Origin: an uncultured Flavobacteriaceae bacterium
GTDB taxonomy: Bacteria; Bacteroidota; Bacteroidia; Flavobacteriales; Flavobacteriaceae
Assembly (NCBI GenBank): GCA_937929935.1
Contig: CALFUL010000011.1
Coordinates: 124,001-188,000 of the forward strand
Direction: 5' to 3'
DNA length: 64,000 nucleotides
The notes beneath the pieces were generated by a model that saw nothing but the letters and a program-made list of their open reading frames with translations, was not told the origin of the DNA and made no database searches. Within the stretch, counting starts at the first letter, position 1; every line of letters starts with the position of its first letter. The position numbers and the translations under genes are program-made. Shown piece after piece: positions 36,659 to 46,165 of the stretch.

Positions 36659-37534
36659 TTAAGCCACTTCATAGCCGTGACTTGCCTGTAACAAGATAAA
36701 CCAATCTTGTAGTTCTAAATCAATACTCAAGGCCTGTGCTGAAAGTGATATTCTATCTTTTAAAGTAGTGCCAATTACAGGATGTACATTTGCCGGATGC
36801 TTCAAAACCCAAGCCAGTAATAACTGGTCAGTGCTAGCATTGTACTTTTCATTCATAGGCTCAATTACCTTTTGTATTCTTTTTACTTGGTCATTTTTGA
36901 TTTTGAAATAAGACCCTAAAGGACTCCAAGACATTGCCATTCTATGCTTCGCCATACAATCATCAATGGTACCCTCATACATTAGCTCGTTTGAGGTTAA
37001 TGAGAATTCTACTTGATTTGATTGAACAGGTATTGCTGATTCAAGAACAGCAATTTGAGAAGGCGTGAAATTCGAAACTCCGAATTCTTTAATTTTACCC
37101 TCATCCTTTAGTTTTGTTATAGCCTCTGCAACTTCAAAAGGATTTACTAATGGGCTGGGCCTGTGTAACAGCAGAATATCTAAATACTCTGTCTGAAGAT
37201 TTTTCAATGATTGTTCAACTGAAGAAATAATATGCTTTTTAGAATAATCATAATGTTTTACGGCAACAGGTCTATTTTCAGCAGTAAACTGAATGCCGCA
37301 TTTACTAATGAATTGTACCTTTTCACGATCAATATTTGATAATGAAAATCCGTTACCGAAATCTTTTTCAGTAGTATAATTTCCATAAATATCAGCATGG
37401 TCAAAAGTTGTGATACCTAAATCAAAACAATGTTTAATGAGCGCGTTAATTTCTTCTTTTTTAAATTGCTTCCCCCAACGACCCCAAGTCATGGTTCCGG
37501 CAATTATTTTAGAGTAATTTTTATTGTCTCCCAT
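36659..37534 (-). CDS. Aldo/keto reductase (YdhF-like)
   Basis: 291 aa TIM-barrel NADPH reductase. FDHADIYGNY holds the catalytic Tyr and Asp, SKCGIQ the Lys, DILLLHRPSPL the His; GVSNFTPSQI, SWSPLGSYF and PVIGTTLKDRISLSAQALSI follow the AKR pattern. It reduces aldehydes or ketones in the cytosol. In a unit with the SDR gene. Upstream 276 bases to the MoxR gene hold only AT-rich DNA with small inverted repeats. Confidence 0.9.
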   Translation of the reverse strand: MGDNKNYSKIIAGTMTWGRWGKQFKKEEINALIKHCFDLGITTFDHADIYGNYTTEKDFGNGFSLSNIDREKVQFISKCGIQFTAENRPVAVKHYDYSKKHIISSVEQSLKNLQTEYLDILLLHRPSPLVNPFEVAEAITKLKDEGKIKEFGVSNFTPSQIAVLESAIPVQSNQVEFSLTSNELMYEGTIDDCMAKHRMAMSWSPLGSYFKIKNDQVKRIQKVIEPMNEKYNASTDQLLLAWVLKHPANVHPVIGTTLKDRISLSAQALSIDLELQDWFILLQASHGYEVA

Positions 37535-37810
37535 ATAGGGTCGAATGTATAAAATTATCCGCTAAAACATTCATTTCTGATTTTGATTTTTAAAAATGGT
37601 ATTTTAGAAACTCAAAAAGTTCTTAACACTAATATATACCGAGATTTCTCACATTATTCATTATTTTTTGCTTTAAGGCTTAAAAGCATCACAAATCTTG
37701 TGTTTTGATTCAATTTTTAACCAATCATTAACAGCAATAAAGTGAATAAATTTACAATTTGCATTACTGTTAAAAAAACAAACCTATATTACCAAAAATT
37801 TGATTTTAAA

Positions 37811-38812
37811 ATGGAAGAAATAAAACCTGTTGATATAAGCGCAGTAAATGAGAAAATAGCTCAAGAAAGTGCCTTTATTGACTTATTGATGCTTGAGATG
37901 AACAAAGTAATTGTGGGTCAAAAGCATATGATTGAAAGATTACTTATAGGATTATTAGGTCAAGGCCACATTTTATTAGAAGGAGTGCCTGGTTTAGCGA
38001 AAACACTTGCGATCAATACGCTTTCAAAAGCTGTGAAGGCTGATTTTAGTAGAATTCAATTTACGCCTGATCTATTACCCGCCGATGTTGTTGGCACGAT
38101 GATTTACAATATTAAAGAGAATGATTTTACGATTAAAAAGGGGCCTATTTTTGCAAATTTTGTTTTAGCAGATGAAATAAATCGTGCCCCAGCAAAGGTA
38201 CAATCTGCCTTGCTTGAAGCGATGCAAGAAAAACAGGTAACCATTGGTGATGAAACTTTTATCTTAGAAAAGCCATTTTTAGTAATGGCAACCCAAAACC
38301 CTGTTGAACAAGAAGGAACCTACCCATTGCCTGAAGCACAGGTTGATAGATTCATGTTAAAAACAGTAATTGACTACCCTAATATAAATGATGAGCAATT
38401 AATCATGCGTCAAAATTTGAAAGGCGCTTATGATGAGGTTAAACCCGTTGTAACGCTTCAACAAATTTTAAACGCACAAAAAGCTGTTCGAGAGGTTTAT
38501 ATGGATGAAAAAATTGAGAAATATATTCTTGATTTGATTTTTGCTACAAGATACCCTGAGAAATATAATTTAGAAGATTTAAAACCCCTCATCAATTTTG
38601 GCGCTTCGCCTCGTGGAAGCATTAATCTTGGTATTGCAGCAAAATGCTATGCATTTATAAAAAGAAGAGGCTATGTTGTGCCAGAAGATGTGAGAGCTGT
38701 GATTCATGATGTACTTCGCCATAGAATAGGTATTACTTATGAAGCTGAGGCTGAAAATATTACTTCAGAGCATATCATTAACAAAATAGTTAACGAAATA
38801 GAGGTGCCTTAA
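37811..38812 (+). CDS. MoxR-type AAA+ ATPase, first gene of the Bat operon
   Basis: 333 aa from ATG 37811; the longer reading begins with GTG at 37742 and adds a non-family stretch. Walker A ILLEGVPGLAKTLAI, Walker B VLADEINRAPAK, sensor ATQNPVEQEGTYPLPEAQVD are present. MoxR ATPases act as chaperones for VWA-domain proteins, and six Bat-type genes follow in the same direction. The 126 bases after it hold an inverted REP pair rather than a promoter. Confidence 0.93.
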   Translation: MEEIKPVDISAVNEKIAQESAFIDLLMLEMNKVIVGQKHMIERLLIGLLGQGHILLEGVPGLAKTLAINTLSKAVKADFSRIQFTPDLLPADVVGTMIYNIKENDFTIKKGPIFANFVLADEINRAPAKVQSALLEAMQEKQVTIGDETFILEKPFLVMATQNPVEQEGTYPLPEAQVDRFMLKTVIDYPNINDEQLIMRQNLKGAYDEVKPVVTLQQILNAQKAVREVYMDEKIEKYILDLIFATRYPEKYNLEDLKPLINFGASPRGSINLGIAAKCYAFIKRRGYVVPEDVRAVIHDVLRHRIGITYEAEAENITSEHIINKIVNEIEVP

Positions 38813-38936
38813 GCCCATAGCCCCAAAAGGGGAAATAATACTAGGTTGCTTAACAACCAAATCTAAATTTTGATGCAAATTCATAAACCAATTTTTATTT
38901 AAAAATATTTTTAGTCCTCTTTGGGGCTAAGGGGCC
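38811..38936. repeat. Inverted pair of REP-like palindromes between moxR-like and DUF58 genes
   Basis: The left copy at 38811-38835 (GCCCATAGCCCCAAAAGGGG) and the right copy at 38913-38936 (CCTCTTTGGGGCTAAGGGG) are inverted relative to each other with about 77 AT-rich bases between. They fill the whole gap and reach the ATG of the DUF58 gene at 38937. Confidence 0.7.
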
Positions 38937-39803
38937 ATGGATACAAAAGAATTACTTAAAAAAGTACGAAAAATTGAGATAAAGACACGTCGTCTTTCAG
39001 ATCACATTTTTGGTGGTGAATATCACTCAACCTTCAAAGGTCGTGGTATGACCTTTAGTGAGGTGCGTCAATATCAATACGGTGATGATGTTCGAAATAT
39101 TGATTGGAATGTAACCGCGCGTTACAATGAGCCTTATATCAAAGTTTTTGAAGAAGAAAGAGAATTAACCATGATGTTGATGGTTGATGTGAGTGGGTCG
39201 GAATTATTTGGCACTACTAATCAATTCAAGAAAGAAATTATTACTGAAATTTCAGCCACTTTAGCATTTTCGGCTTTACAAAATAATGATAAAGCAGGTT
39301 TAATTCTTTTCTCAGATGAAGTTGAGCTTTTCATTCCGCCAAAAAAAGGAAAAAGTCATGTACTTAGAATCATAAGAGAACTATTAGAATTCAAACCAAA
39401 AAGCGATAACACCAACATTGCAGAAGCCCTAAAATTTATGACTAGTGTCATGAAGAAAAAGGCAATAGTTTTTGTGCTTTCTGATTTTATCGCTGATGAT
39501 TATCAACAAACTTTGAAAATTACAGGTAACAAACATGACGTTACAGGTATTCGAGTGTATGATAAACGTGAAGAAGCGATACCCAATATTGGTATGGTAC
39601 AAATGCAAGACGTTGAAACTGGGGCGGTTCAACTTATTAATACGCATTCAAAAAAAGTCAGAAGCAAGTACGCAAAATATCATCTTGAAAAGGTTGATTA
39701 TTTTACCACCTCTTTTACCAAATCTGGTTGCGGGGTTTTAAACTGTAGAGTTGATGAGAGTTACGTTAAAAAGTTATTGGGCTATTTTAAAAGAAGAGGT
39801 TAA
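38937..39803 (+). CDS. DUF58 domain protein of the Bat operon
   Basis: 288 aa. Contains the DUF58 signature GRGMTFSEVRQYQYGDDVRN followed by IDWNVTAR, and a VWA-like second half (MLMVDVSGSELFG, IAEALKFM). In MoxR operons this protein is the direct partner of the ATPase. The stop overlaps the next start (TAATG), so they are translationally coupled. Cytosolic by sequence. Role in envelope or redox stress tolerance is inferred. Confidence 0.9.
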   Translation: MDTKELLKKVRKIEIKTRRLSDHIFGGEYHSTFKGRGMTFSEVRQYQYGDDVRNIDWNVTARYNEPYIKVFEEERELTMMLMVDVSGSELFGTTNQFKKEIITEISATLAFSALQNNDKAGLILFSDEVELFIPPKKGKSHVLRIIRELLEFKPKSDNTNIAEALKFMTSVMKKKAIVFVLSDFIADDYQQTLKITGNKHDVTGIRVYDKREEAIPNIGMVQMQDVETGAVQLINTHSKKVRSKYAKYHLEKVDYFTTSFTKSGCGVLNCRVDESYVKKLLGYFKRRG

Positions 39804-41527
39804 TGCAGTTTAAAAAGCAAACAAAACATGATAATTTCATTAAAACATGCTGTACACGTGCTGTAAGTTTGATGCTGTTTTTTGTTTTTTCTAATGCCAT
39901 ACTCGCACAGAAAAATCCAATCATAAGCTCAAAAGCTGATACTACAGCTATTAAAATAGGAGAACAAATAATTTGGACCGTCTCGGTTGAAATAGATTCT
40001 ACAGATCATGTAATTTTTCCGGAAGGACAAACATTTTCTCCGCTTGAAATGGTAGAAGCTATGATTGCAGATACTACCCAGAAAAAAGAACGCATTCTTC
40101 TTGAAAAATCATATATCCTTACGCAATTTGATTCAGGTTCTTTTAAACTACCCACACAGTTTATTTCTATCAATGATCAAGCATTTTATACTGATTCTTT
40201 ACGCGTTCAAGTTGCTGATGTCAAAGTTGACACTTTTGTGCAAAAGATGTATGACATTAAAGAACTCATGGAAGTTGAAAAAGGCAATTCTTCATGGTTG
40301 AAAATTATGCTAGCAATCTTAGCCATTTTGCTTTTTATTGCCGGAGTTTTATACTGGTTTGTTTTTAGAAAAAAACCGCTAACTGAAGAAGAACAAGTTG
40401 CTTTGTTACCCCCGTATGACCGTGCGATGATTGAATTAAAAAATCTTGAAAATTCAAAATATCTTATTCAAGACCAGTACAAAGCCTATTACTCAGAGCT
40501 TACTGAAATTGTACGTTCTTATTTAGAAGATGATGTTCAAATCACGGCCCTTGAAAGCACAACAGATGAATTGATTGATAAATTAGAATTAATGTCTGAT
40601 GCGGGTAAACTAGAACTTGATAAAGCTACCATCACCCAATTCAAACAAATTCTTCAAACCGCTGATTTAGTAAAATTCGCCCGCTTAAAACCTGAGATGT
40701 CAGTGGCTAAAGAAAACCGAAAATCAATTGAACAAATTGTTATAAAAACACATGAGGCACTGCCAGAACCTACTGAAGAAGAATTGATGCAGCAGGCAGA
40801 ATACCAAGAAGAGCTAGAGCGAAAAAAGCAAAAGAAAAAGATTGTGATTGTAGCATTAAGTGTAGCCGCGGTCTTACTAGTTTCAGCTATTGCTGCAACA
40901 TACTATTACGGATTCAAAAACACAAAAGACACCATTTTAAGGCATCCGACAAAAATACTCCTAGAAAGTGAGTGGATTAGCAGTGGGTATGGTTATCCTC
41001 GTATGCAAATAGATGCGCCTGGAGTTTTAAAACGATCTGAAGGTGAGATGATCTCAAGTATAGTTAACATGGATACTGTGAGCGACGCAAAAAAGAAAGC
41101 CGCTTTAGAAATGTTAAAAAAATTCTATGCTTCTAAAAATTTTGAAATGAGAGAGTTTTTATTAGACACTGCTAGTGAAGATTTTTACCTTAAATATGAA
41201 GATATGACAATGCCTTCTGATTCAGTAAATCTTGAAAAAGAAGCAATAGACGGTATTGAAATGATGGAAAAACAAGAGCGTTTTAAGAACATTATTGTAA
41301 AAGATGATGTGTACACCACACCTGAAGGCTCAGAGGGTTTAAAGCAATACGGTACGTTAAGTTATAAAAACAAAGAAGGCAATTTTGATAAGAAAAAATA
41401 TACCATTCTAAACTTTGTAAGACCTGGCAATCTTAAAAGATTAACCATGATATGGAACGTTGAAGATGAGTACGCCGAAAAAATTGCTGAAAGGGTTATT
41501 TCATCTGTTGAAATTAAAGCAGAATAA
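39803..41527 (+). CDS. Membrane protein of the Bat operon
   Basis: 574 aa with a signal peptide (about residues 15-36, ending NAILAQ), a periplasmic beta domain, a membrane helix near 167-187, a cytosolic coiled-coil-rich region (200-330), then a second helix near 350-370. It corresponds to the DUF4381-type position in these operons, between DUF58 and the first VWA gene. The exact function is unknown; likely a scaffold of the Bat complex. Overlap with the DUF58 gene is one base. Confidence 0.75.
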   Translation: MQFKKQTKHDNFIKTCCTRAVSLMLFFVFSNAILAQKNPIISSKADTTAIKIGEQIIWTVSVEIDSTDHVIFPEGQTFSPLEMVEAMIADTTQKKERILLEKSYILTQFDSGSFKLPTQFISINDQAFYTDSLRVQVADVKVDTFVQKMYDIKELMEVEKGNSSWLKIMLAILAILLFIAGVLYWFVFRKKPLTEEEQVALLPPYDRAMIELKNLENSKYLIQDQYKAYYSELTEIVRSYLEDDVQITALESTTDELIDKLELMSDAGKLELDKATITQFKQILQTADLVKFARLKPEMSVAKENRKSIEQIVIKTHEALPEPTEEELMQQAEYQEELERKKQKKKIVIVALSVAAVLLVSAIAATYYYGFKNTKDTILRHPTKILLESEWISSGYGYPRMQIDAPGVLKRSEGEMISSIVNMDTVSDAKKKAALEMLKKFYASKNFEMREFLLDTASEDFYLKYEDMTMPSDSVNLEKEAIDGIEMMEKQERFKNIIVKDDVYTTPEGSEGLKQYGTLSYKNKEGNFDKKKYTILNFVRPGNLKRLTMIWNVEDEYAEKIAERVISSVEIKAE

Positions 41528-41530
41528 AGA

Positions 41531-42529
41531 ATGTTTAAAAATATAGAATTCGCAAATCCTGATTTCTTTTGGTTGCTTTTATTGCTGCCATTGGCTATGT
41601 TATGGTATGTTTTTAAACGCAACGAACAAAGCGCTTCTTTGAACATGTCAAGCATTAAAGGGTTTGGCAATAAAGGTATTTTATCAAAACTTAAACCACT
41701 GTTATTTTTAATGCGTTTGTTAGCTTTAGGTGCAATTATAGTTGCAATAGCGCGCCCTCAAACAAAAGATGTTTCTACCAGAACTAAAAAAACCGAAGGT
41801 ATTGATATTGTCATGGCCATTGATGTTTCATCAAGTATGTTGGCCCGTGATCTGAAACCCAATAGGTTATCTGCCTTAAAAAAAGTAGCTGCAGATTTTA
41901 TTAAAAAACGCCCAAATGATCGCATTGGCCTAGTGGCTTATGCCGGCGAGAGTTATACCAAAACACCCATAACAAGTGATAAATCAATTGTATTAGGGGC
42001 CTTGCGTGAAATATCATATGGTCAATTAAATGATGGTACTGCGATTGGAATGGGCTTAGCAACCTCAGTGAATAGGTTAAAAGAGAGTAAAGCGCTGAGT
42101 AAAGTCATTATTTTACTAACTGATGGCGTCAATAATTCTGGTTTTATTGAACCTCAAACTGCTGCAGATTTAGCAGTAGAATTTGATATAAAAACTTATA
42201 CTATTGGTATTGGTACCAATGGCAATGCGCTAACACCTGTTTCATACAATATTGATGGCTCTTTTAGATACGGTATGCGTAAAGTTGAAATTGATGAAGC
42301 CCTTTTAAAAGATATTGCCAAAGTAAGCGGCGGCAAATATTTTAGAGCAACTAACAACGAAAAACTCGAAGCCATTTATGGCGAGATCAATAAGTTAGAA
42401 AAAACTGAGATTGAAGAGTTTAAATATACGCAGTATGATGAAAAATTCAGATCCTGGATTTTATTGGCTGGCGCTCTATTATTGCTAGAATGGATATTAA
42501 GAAACACAATTTTTAAAAGCTTTATTTAA
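41531..42529 (+). CDS. batA: BatA, VWA-domain membrane protein
   Basis: 332 aa: two N-terminal membrane helices (about 13-27 and 55-76), then a VWA domain with MIDAS AIDVSSSM near residues 96-103 (DxSxS) and a C-terminal helix. BatA proteins need metal-ion binding and work with BatB, C, D, E in oxidative or envelope stress resistance described in Bacteroides. Spaced four bases from the upstream gene and two from batB. Confidence 0.92.
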   Translation: MFKNIEFANPDFFWLLLLLPLAMLWYVFKRNEQSASLNMSSIKGFGNKGILSKLKPLLFLMRLLALGAIIVAIARPQTKDVSTRTKKTEGIDIVMAIDVSSSMLARDLKPNRLSALKKVAADFIKKRPNDRIGLVAYAGESYTKTPITSDKSIVLGALREISYGQLNDGTAIGMGLATSVNRLKESKALSKVIILLTDGVNNSGFIEPQTAADLAVEFDIKTYTIGIGTNGNALTPVSYNIDGSFRYGMRKVEIDEALLKDIAKVSGGKYFRATNNEKLEAIYGEINKLEKTEIEEFKYTQYDEKFRSWILLAGALLLLEWILRNTIFKSFI

Positions 42530-42531
42530 AA

Positions 42532-43575
42532 ATGCAGTTCGACGAGAAAATATATTTTTACTTATTTTTCATCATTCCGGTGGTGGTGGTGGTTTTTATA
42601 CTTCTTCAGATATGGAAAGTAAAAAAACAACGAAAATTTGCTGATACGCCGCTTTTCAAAAAATTGACTCCGAGTCGCTCTGATTTTAAATCGACCTTGA
42701 AACTGATTCTTTTTATACTCGGATTATCTTTTTTAACCCTTGGTTTAGTAAATCCGAAAATTGGAACAAAACTAGAAACGGTTAAAAGAGAAGGCGTCGA
42801 TATTGTTTTCGCTGTTGATGTTTCAAAAAGTATGTTGGCAGAGGATATAGCGCCTAACCGACTTGAAAAAGCAAAAAGATTAGTTTCTGAAATAATAAGT
42901 GAACTTGCCAGTGATCGAATAGGTATCATTGCCTATGCCGGGCAAGCTTTTCCGCAGCTTCCTATTACTACAGATTATGGGGCAGCAAAAATGTTTTTGC
43001 AGAGCATGAATACTGATATGTTAAGTTCTCAAGGTACAGCAATTGACCAAGCCATAGAACTGGCAACTACTTACTATGATGATGAAGACCAAACAAATCG
43101 TGTGCTTTTTATTATCTCTGACGGAGAAGATCATTCAGAAAGTTCAATTCTAAATACGGTTGATAAAGCCACCGAGCAAGGCATACGCGTTTATACAATT
43201 GGCGTAGGCAAAAGTAAAGGCGCTCCGATACCTTTGAAAAGAAATGGAGTAGTAGAACAATTAAAAAAAGACGCCCAAGGCGAAGTGGTTATTACCAAAC
43301 TCAATGAAGAAATTTTAAATGATATTGCCAGTAATGGCAATGGTAAATACATTGATGGTTCAAATACAGAAAAAGCATTAACCATTATCAAAGATGAGCT
43401 CAATCAAATGGATAAAAAGGAATTTGAAGCAAAACAATTTGCTGAATATAAAGATCAATTTCAATGGTTTTTGGGGGCAGGTTTATTCTTTTTATTTTTA
43501 GATGTTTTTGTTTTAGATAGAAAAACAAAGTGGTTGAAAAAATTAAATTTATTTAACGAAAGAAACAAAAAATAA
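42532..43575 (+). CDS. batB: BatB, VWA-domain membrane protein
   Basis: 347 aa paralogue of BatA: membrane helices at about 7-26 and 57-76, MIDAS FAVDVSKSM (DxSxS) and a closing helix near 308-326. Shares the operon with batA, with which it probably forms a heteromeric complex. Two bases after batA, one before batC. Confidence 0.92.
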   Translation: MQFDEKIYFYLFFIIPVVVVVFILLQIWKVKKQRKFADTPLFKKLTPSRSDFKSTLKLILFILGLSFLTLGLVNPKIGTKLETVKREGVDIVFAVDVSKSMLAEDIAPNRLEKAKRLVSEIISELASDRIGIIAYAGQAFPQLPITTDYGAAKMFLQSMNTDMLSSQGTAIDQAIELATTYYDDEDQTNRVLFIISDGEDHSESSILNTVDKATEQGIRVYTIGVGKSKGAPIPLKRNGVVEQLKKDAQGEVVITKLNEEILNDIASNGNGKYIDGSNTEKALTIIKDELNQMDKKEFEAKQFAEYKDQFQWFLGAGLFFLFLDVFVLDRKTKWLKKLNLFNERNKK

Positions 43576-43576
43576 A

Positions 43577-44383
43577 ATGAGGTTCTTAGTAGTACTATTT
43601 TTATTCATTGGTTTGTTTTCATTTTCTCAAGAAGAAAAGAATAAAGAAAAAGCATTAAATGAATCAAAGACGCTGACTTGGCAAGGCAATAAAAACCTTG
43701 CAAATAAAAAATTCGTCGAGGCTGAAGTTGCCTATAGAAAAGCCATCTCAAAAAGTGATGAAAACCCTGCTGCGCCCTTTAATTTAGGAAATGCATATTA
43801 CAATAATGAAACCTATACTGAAGCGTTTGGCCGCTTTAAACAAGCAGGTGAAACTGCAACTGAAAAGAAAGACAAGCATAAAGCCTATCATAATATGGGT
43901 AATGTTTTTATGAAGCGTAAAGAATATGAAAAAGCTATTGAATCTTATAAAGAAGCACTAAGAAATAACGCAACTGATGAAGAAACGCGCTACAACTTGG
44001 CCTTGGCAAAAGATATGTTGAAAAAGCAACAAGACGAACAAAAAAACGAAGACAAGAACAAAGAAGACAAGAAAGACCAAGATAAAAAAGACGAGAATAA
44101 AGAAGGTGATAACGAAGACGAGAATAAAGATAAAAAAGACGGCGACAAGGGCGAGGATAAGAAAGAAGATGGCGAAGAAGATGATAAAAAAGAGCAAGAA
44201 AATAAAAAGCCTGAACAAGGTGATAATGAAAAAGACAAAAAACAACCTAGACCTAATCAGTTATCTAAGCAGCAAATTCAAAATCTTTTAGAGGCCATGC
44301 AGAATGAAGAGAAAAAGGTTCAGCAAAAAATAGATAAAAAAAAGGTCAAAGGTGTAAAACTCAAAAACCAAAAAGATTGGTAA
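43577..44383 (+). CDS. batC: BatC, TPR protein with acidic/basic low-complexity tail
   Basis: 268 aa: signal peptide (about 1-16), a TPR-rich half (residues 30-145, repeats like NPAAPFNLGNAYYNNETYTE and AYHNMGNVFMKRKEYEKAIE) and a Lys/Glu/Asp-rich tail (about 150-225). The tail is a low-complexity charged linker, also seen in many Bat homologues but rather long here. TPRs mediate contacts with other Bat proteins in the periplasm. One base after batB and seven before batD. Confidence 0.9.
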   Translation: MRFLVVLFLFIGLFSFSQEEKNKEKALNESKTLTWQGNKNLANKKFVEAEVAYRKAISKSDENPAAPFNLGNAYYNNETYTEAFGRFKQAGETATEKKDKHKAYHNMGNVFMKRKEYEKAIESYKEALRNNATDEETRYNLALAKDMLKKQQDEQKNEDKNKEDKKDQDKKDENKEGDNEDENKDKKDGDKGEDKKEDGEEDDKKEQENKKPEQGDNEKDKKQPRPNQLSKQQIQNLLEAMQNEEKKVQQKIDKKKVKGVKLKNQKDW

Positions 44384-44390
44384 GTAAACT

Positions 44391-46163
44391 ATGATCCGCA
44401 AATATTTAACCATAATAACGCTATTCATTTTCGCCTGTTCAATTCAGGCACAAAATGATGTAGAAGTATCTTTTGATTTAAAACTGAGCAAAAGCAAACT
44501 TGGTCTTAATGAAAGACTTCGCGTTGAGTTTGTTATGAATCAAGATGGTGATAATTTTCAACCTCCTGAATTCAAAGGTTTTAATGTTTTAATGGGCCCC
44601 ATGCAATCTATAAGCTCTTCATGGATTAACGGTGTTCGAAGTTATTCAAAAACGTATTCATACACCTTAGTACCTACTTCTAAAGGTAATTTTAGCATAG
44701 GTCAAGGTTCTATAGTAATCAATGGTAAAACGTATAAATCACTCTCTGAAAAGGTGACTGTTACTGCGGCAGTTGATAAACCAAGTGATGAAATGACTGT
44801 TGATGATATTGCAGATGAAAATTTACATCTAGTCGCTGAAGTATCGAAATCAAACCCCTATCTCAATGAAGCGATAACTGTAACCTACAAGTTATATGTT
44901 TCGCCTTCTATACGTGTATCTAATTACACCCCTTTAGACAACCCTAAATACAATAATTTTTGGAGCCAAGATATTCCGCTTAACGTTGGTAATGCTAAAA
45001 GCGGAACCTATAAAGGCCAACCTTACCGGTATGTTACCTTAAAAAGAGTGGTACTCTACCCGCAGAAATCAGGTGCTCTAGAAATTGAACCTTTGTCGCT
45101 TCAAGTCACTGTTGATGTACCCACCAATAAACGTGATTTTTTTGGAAGAAAATTATACTCTAAAGCCAACAAAATTGTTGCAGCCGGAAAACGAAAAATA
45201 AACGTTAAGCCTTTGCCTACTATTGGCCAACCTTCTAATTTTAGTGGGGCAGTAGGAGCGTTTGATTTCGCTGTTACCACCAGTAAAACAAGCTTGAATG
45301 CTAGTGAGTCTTTACAGGCAACGGTTGAAGTTAGTGGTAGCGGAAACTTAAAGTTATTTCAGTTGCCAGAACCTAACGTGCCAGGTTCTTTAGAAGTTTA
45401 TGATCCTGAGTTTAATGAAAAGGTTAGAACAACGTTTTCTGGGTCATCAGGTAAGGTAAGTAATAGTTATACCATTGTACCCGAATTCAAAGGTAAGTAC
45501 CCTATACCTGCAATCGACTTTAGTTTTTTTAATCCTAAAACAGAGCAATACCAAACTTTATCATCTGATGAAATCATAATCAATGTGATTGAAGGACCAA
45601 CCAATAACGCATCAGTAAATAGTTCTTCATCAACAAACCAACAGACTGTTGTTGCTACGGGCGAACAATTCAGATTTATTAAACTAAAACCAAATTTAAC
45701 TGCCATTGGTCAAAAACACTTTATCGGTTCAAGTCCTTTTTGGTTATGGCTTTTGTTGCCCTTATTATTGATTCCGATATTTATTTTAATTCGTAAAAAA
45801 CGAGAAGAAATTGCAGATGATGTTTCTGGTAATAAGGTTAGAAAAGCGAACAAACTAGCTCGCAAATACTTGTCAACTGCTAAAAAAGCCCTCGGTAATA
45901 AAGATTCTTTTTACGTAGCTCTTGAAAAAGGTTTGCACAATTATTTAAAAGCAAAGCTTAAAATAGAAACTACTGATTTTAGCAAAGACAAAATAACATT
46001 CTTATTAGAAGAAAAAAAGGTGAATACCAAAACTATTGATGGTTTTATTGGCTTGCTTAAAAATTGTGAAATGGCGAGATATAGTCCGTTTACTGATGTT
46101 CAAATGCAACAAGATTACAATAAAGCAAGTGAGGTTATTTCATATTTAGATAAACAATTGTAG
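44391..46163 (+). CDS. batD: BatD, oxygen-tolerance family protein
   Basis: 590 aa with signal (about 1-20, ending SIQAQ), several beta-rich extracytoplasmic domains (to about residue 440), one membrane helix (about 450-465, WLWLLLPLLLIPIFILI) and a cytosolic C-terminal helical part. Matches the BatD family required for the Bat complex. Followed two bases later by batE. Confidence 0.9.
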   Translation: MIRKYLTIITLFIFACSIQAQNDVEVSFDLKLSKSKLGLNERLRVEFVMNQDGDNFQPPEFKGFNVLMGPMQSISSSWINGVRSYSKTYSYTLVPTSKGNFSIGQGSIVINGKTYKSLSEKVTVTAAVDKPSDEMTVDDIADENLHLVAEVSKSNPYLNEAITVTYKLYVSPSIRVSNYTPLDNPKYNNFWSQDIPLNVGNAKSGTYKGQPYRYVTLKRVVLYPQKSGALEIEPLSLQVTVDVPTNKRDFFGRKLYSKANKIVAAGKRKINVKPLPTIGQPSNFSGAVGAFDFAVTTSKTSLNASESLQATVEVSGSGNLKLFQLPEPNVPGSLEVYDPEFNEKVRTTFSGSSGKVSNSYTIVPEFKGKYPIPAIDFSFFNPKTEQYQTLSSDEIIINVIEGPTNNASVNSSSSTNQQTVVATGEQFRFIKLKPNLTAIGQKHFIGSSPFWLWLLLPLLLIPIFILIRKKREEIADDVSGNKVRKANKLARKYLSTAKKALGNKDSFYVALEKGLHNYLKAKLKIETTDFSKDKITFLLEEKKVNTKTIDGFIGLLKNCEMARYSPFTDVQMQQDYNKASEVISYLDKQL

Positions 46164-46165
46164 GC

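Noticed and set aside
43958..44291. Open frames on both strands and in the +2 frame over the batC charged tail
   Set aside because: They are produced by low-complexity GAA/AAA codons; their translations are runs of Phe, Leu, Ser or Lys and have no family likeness.
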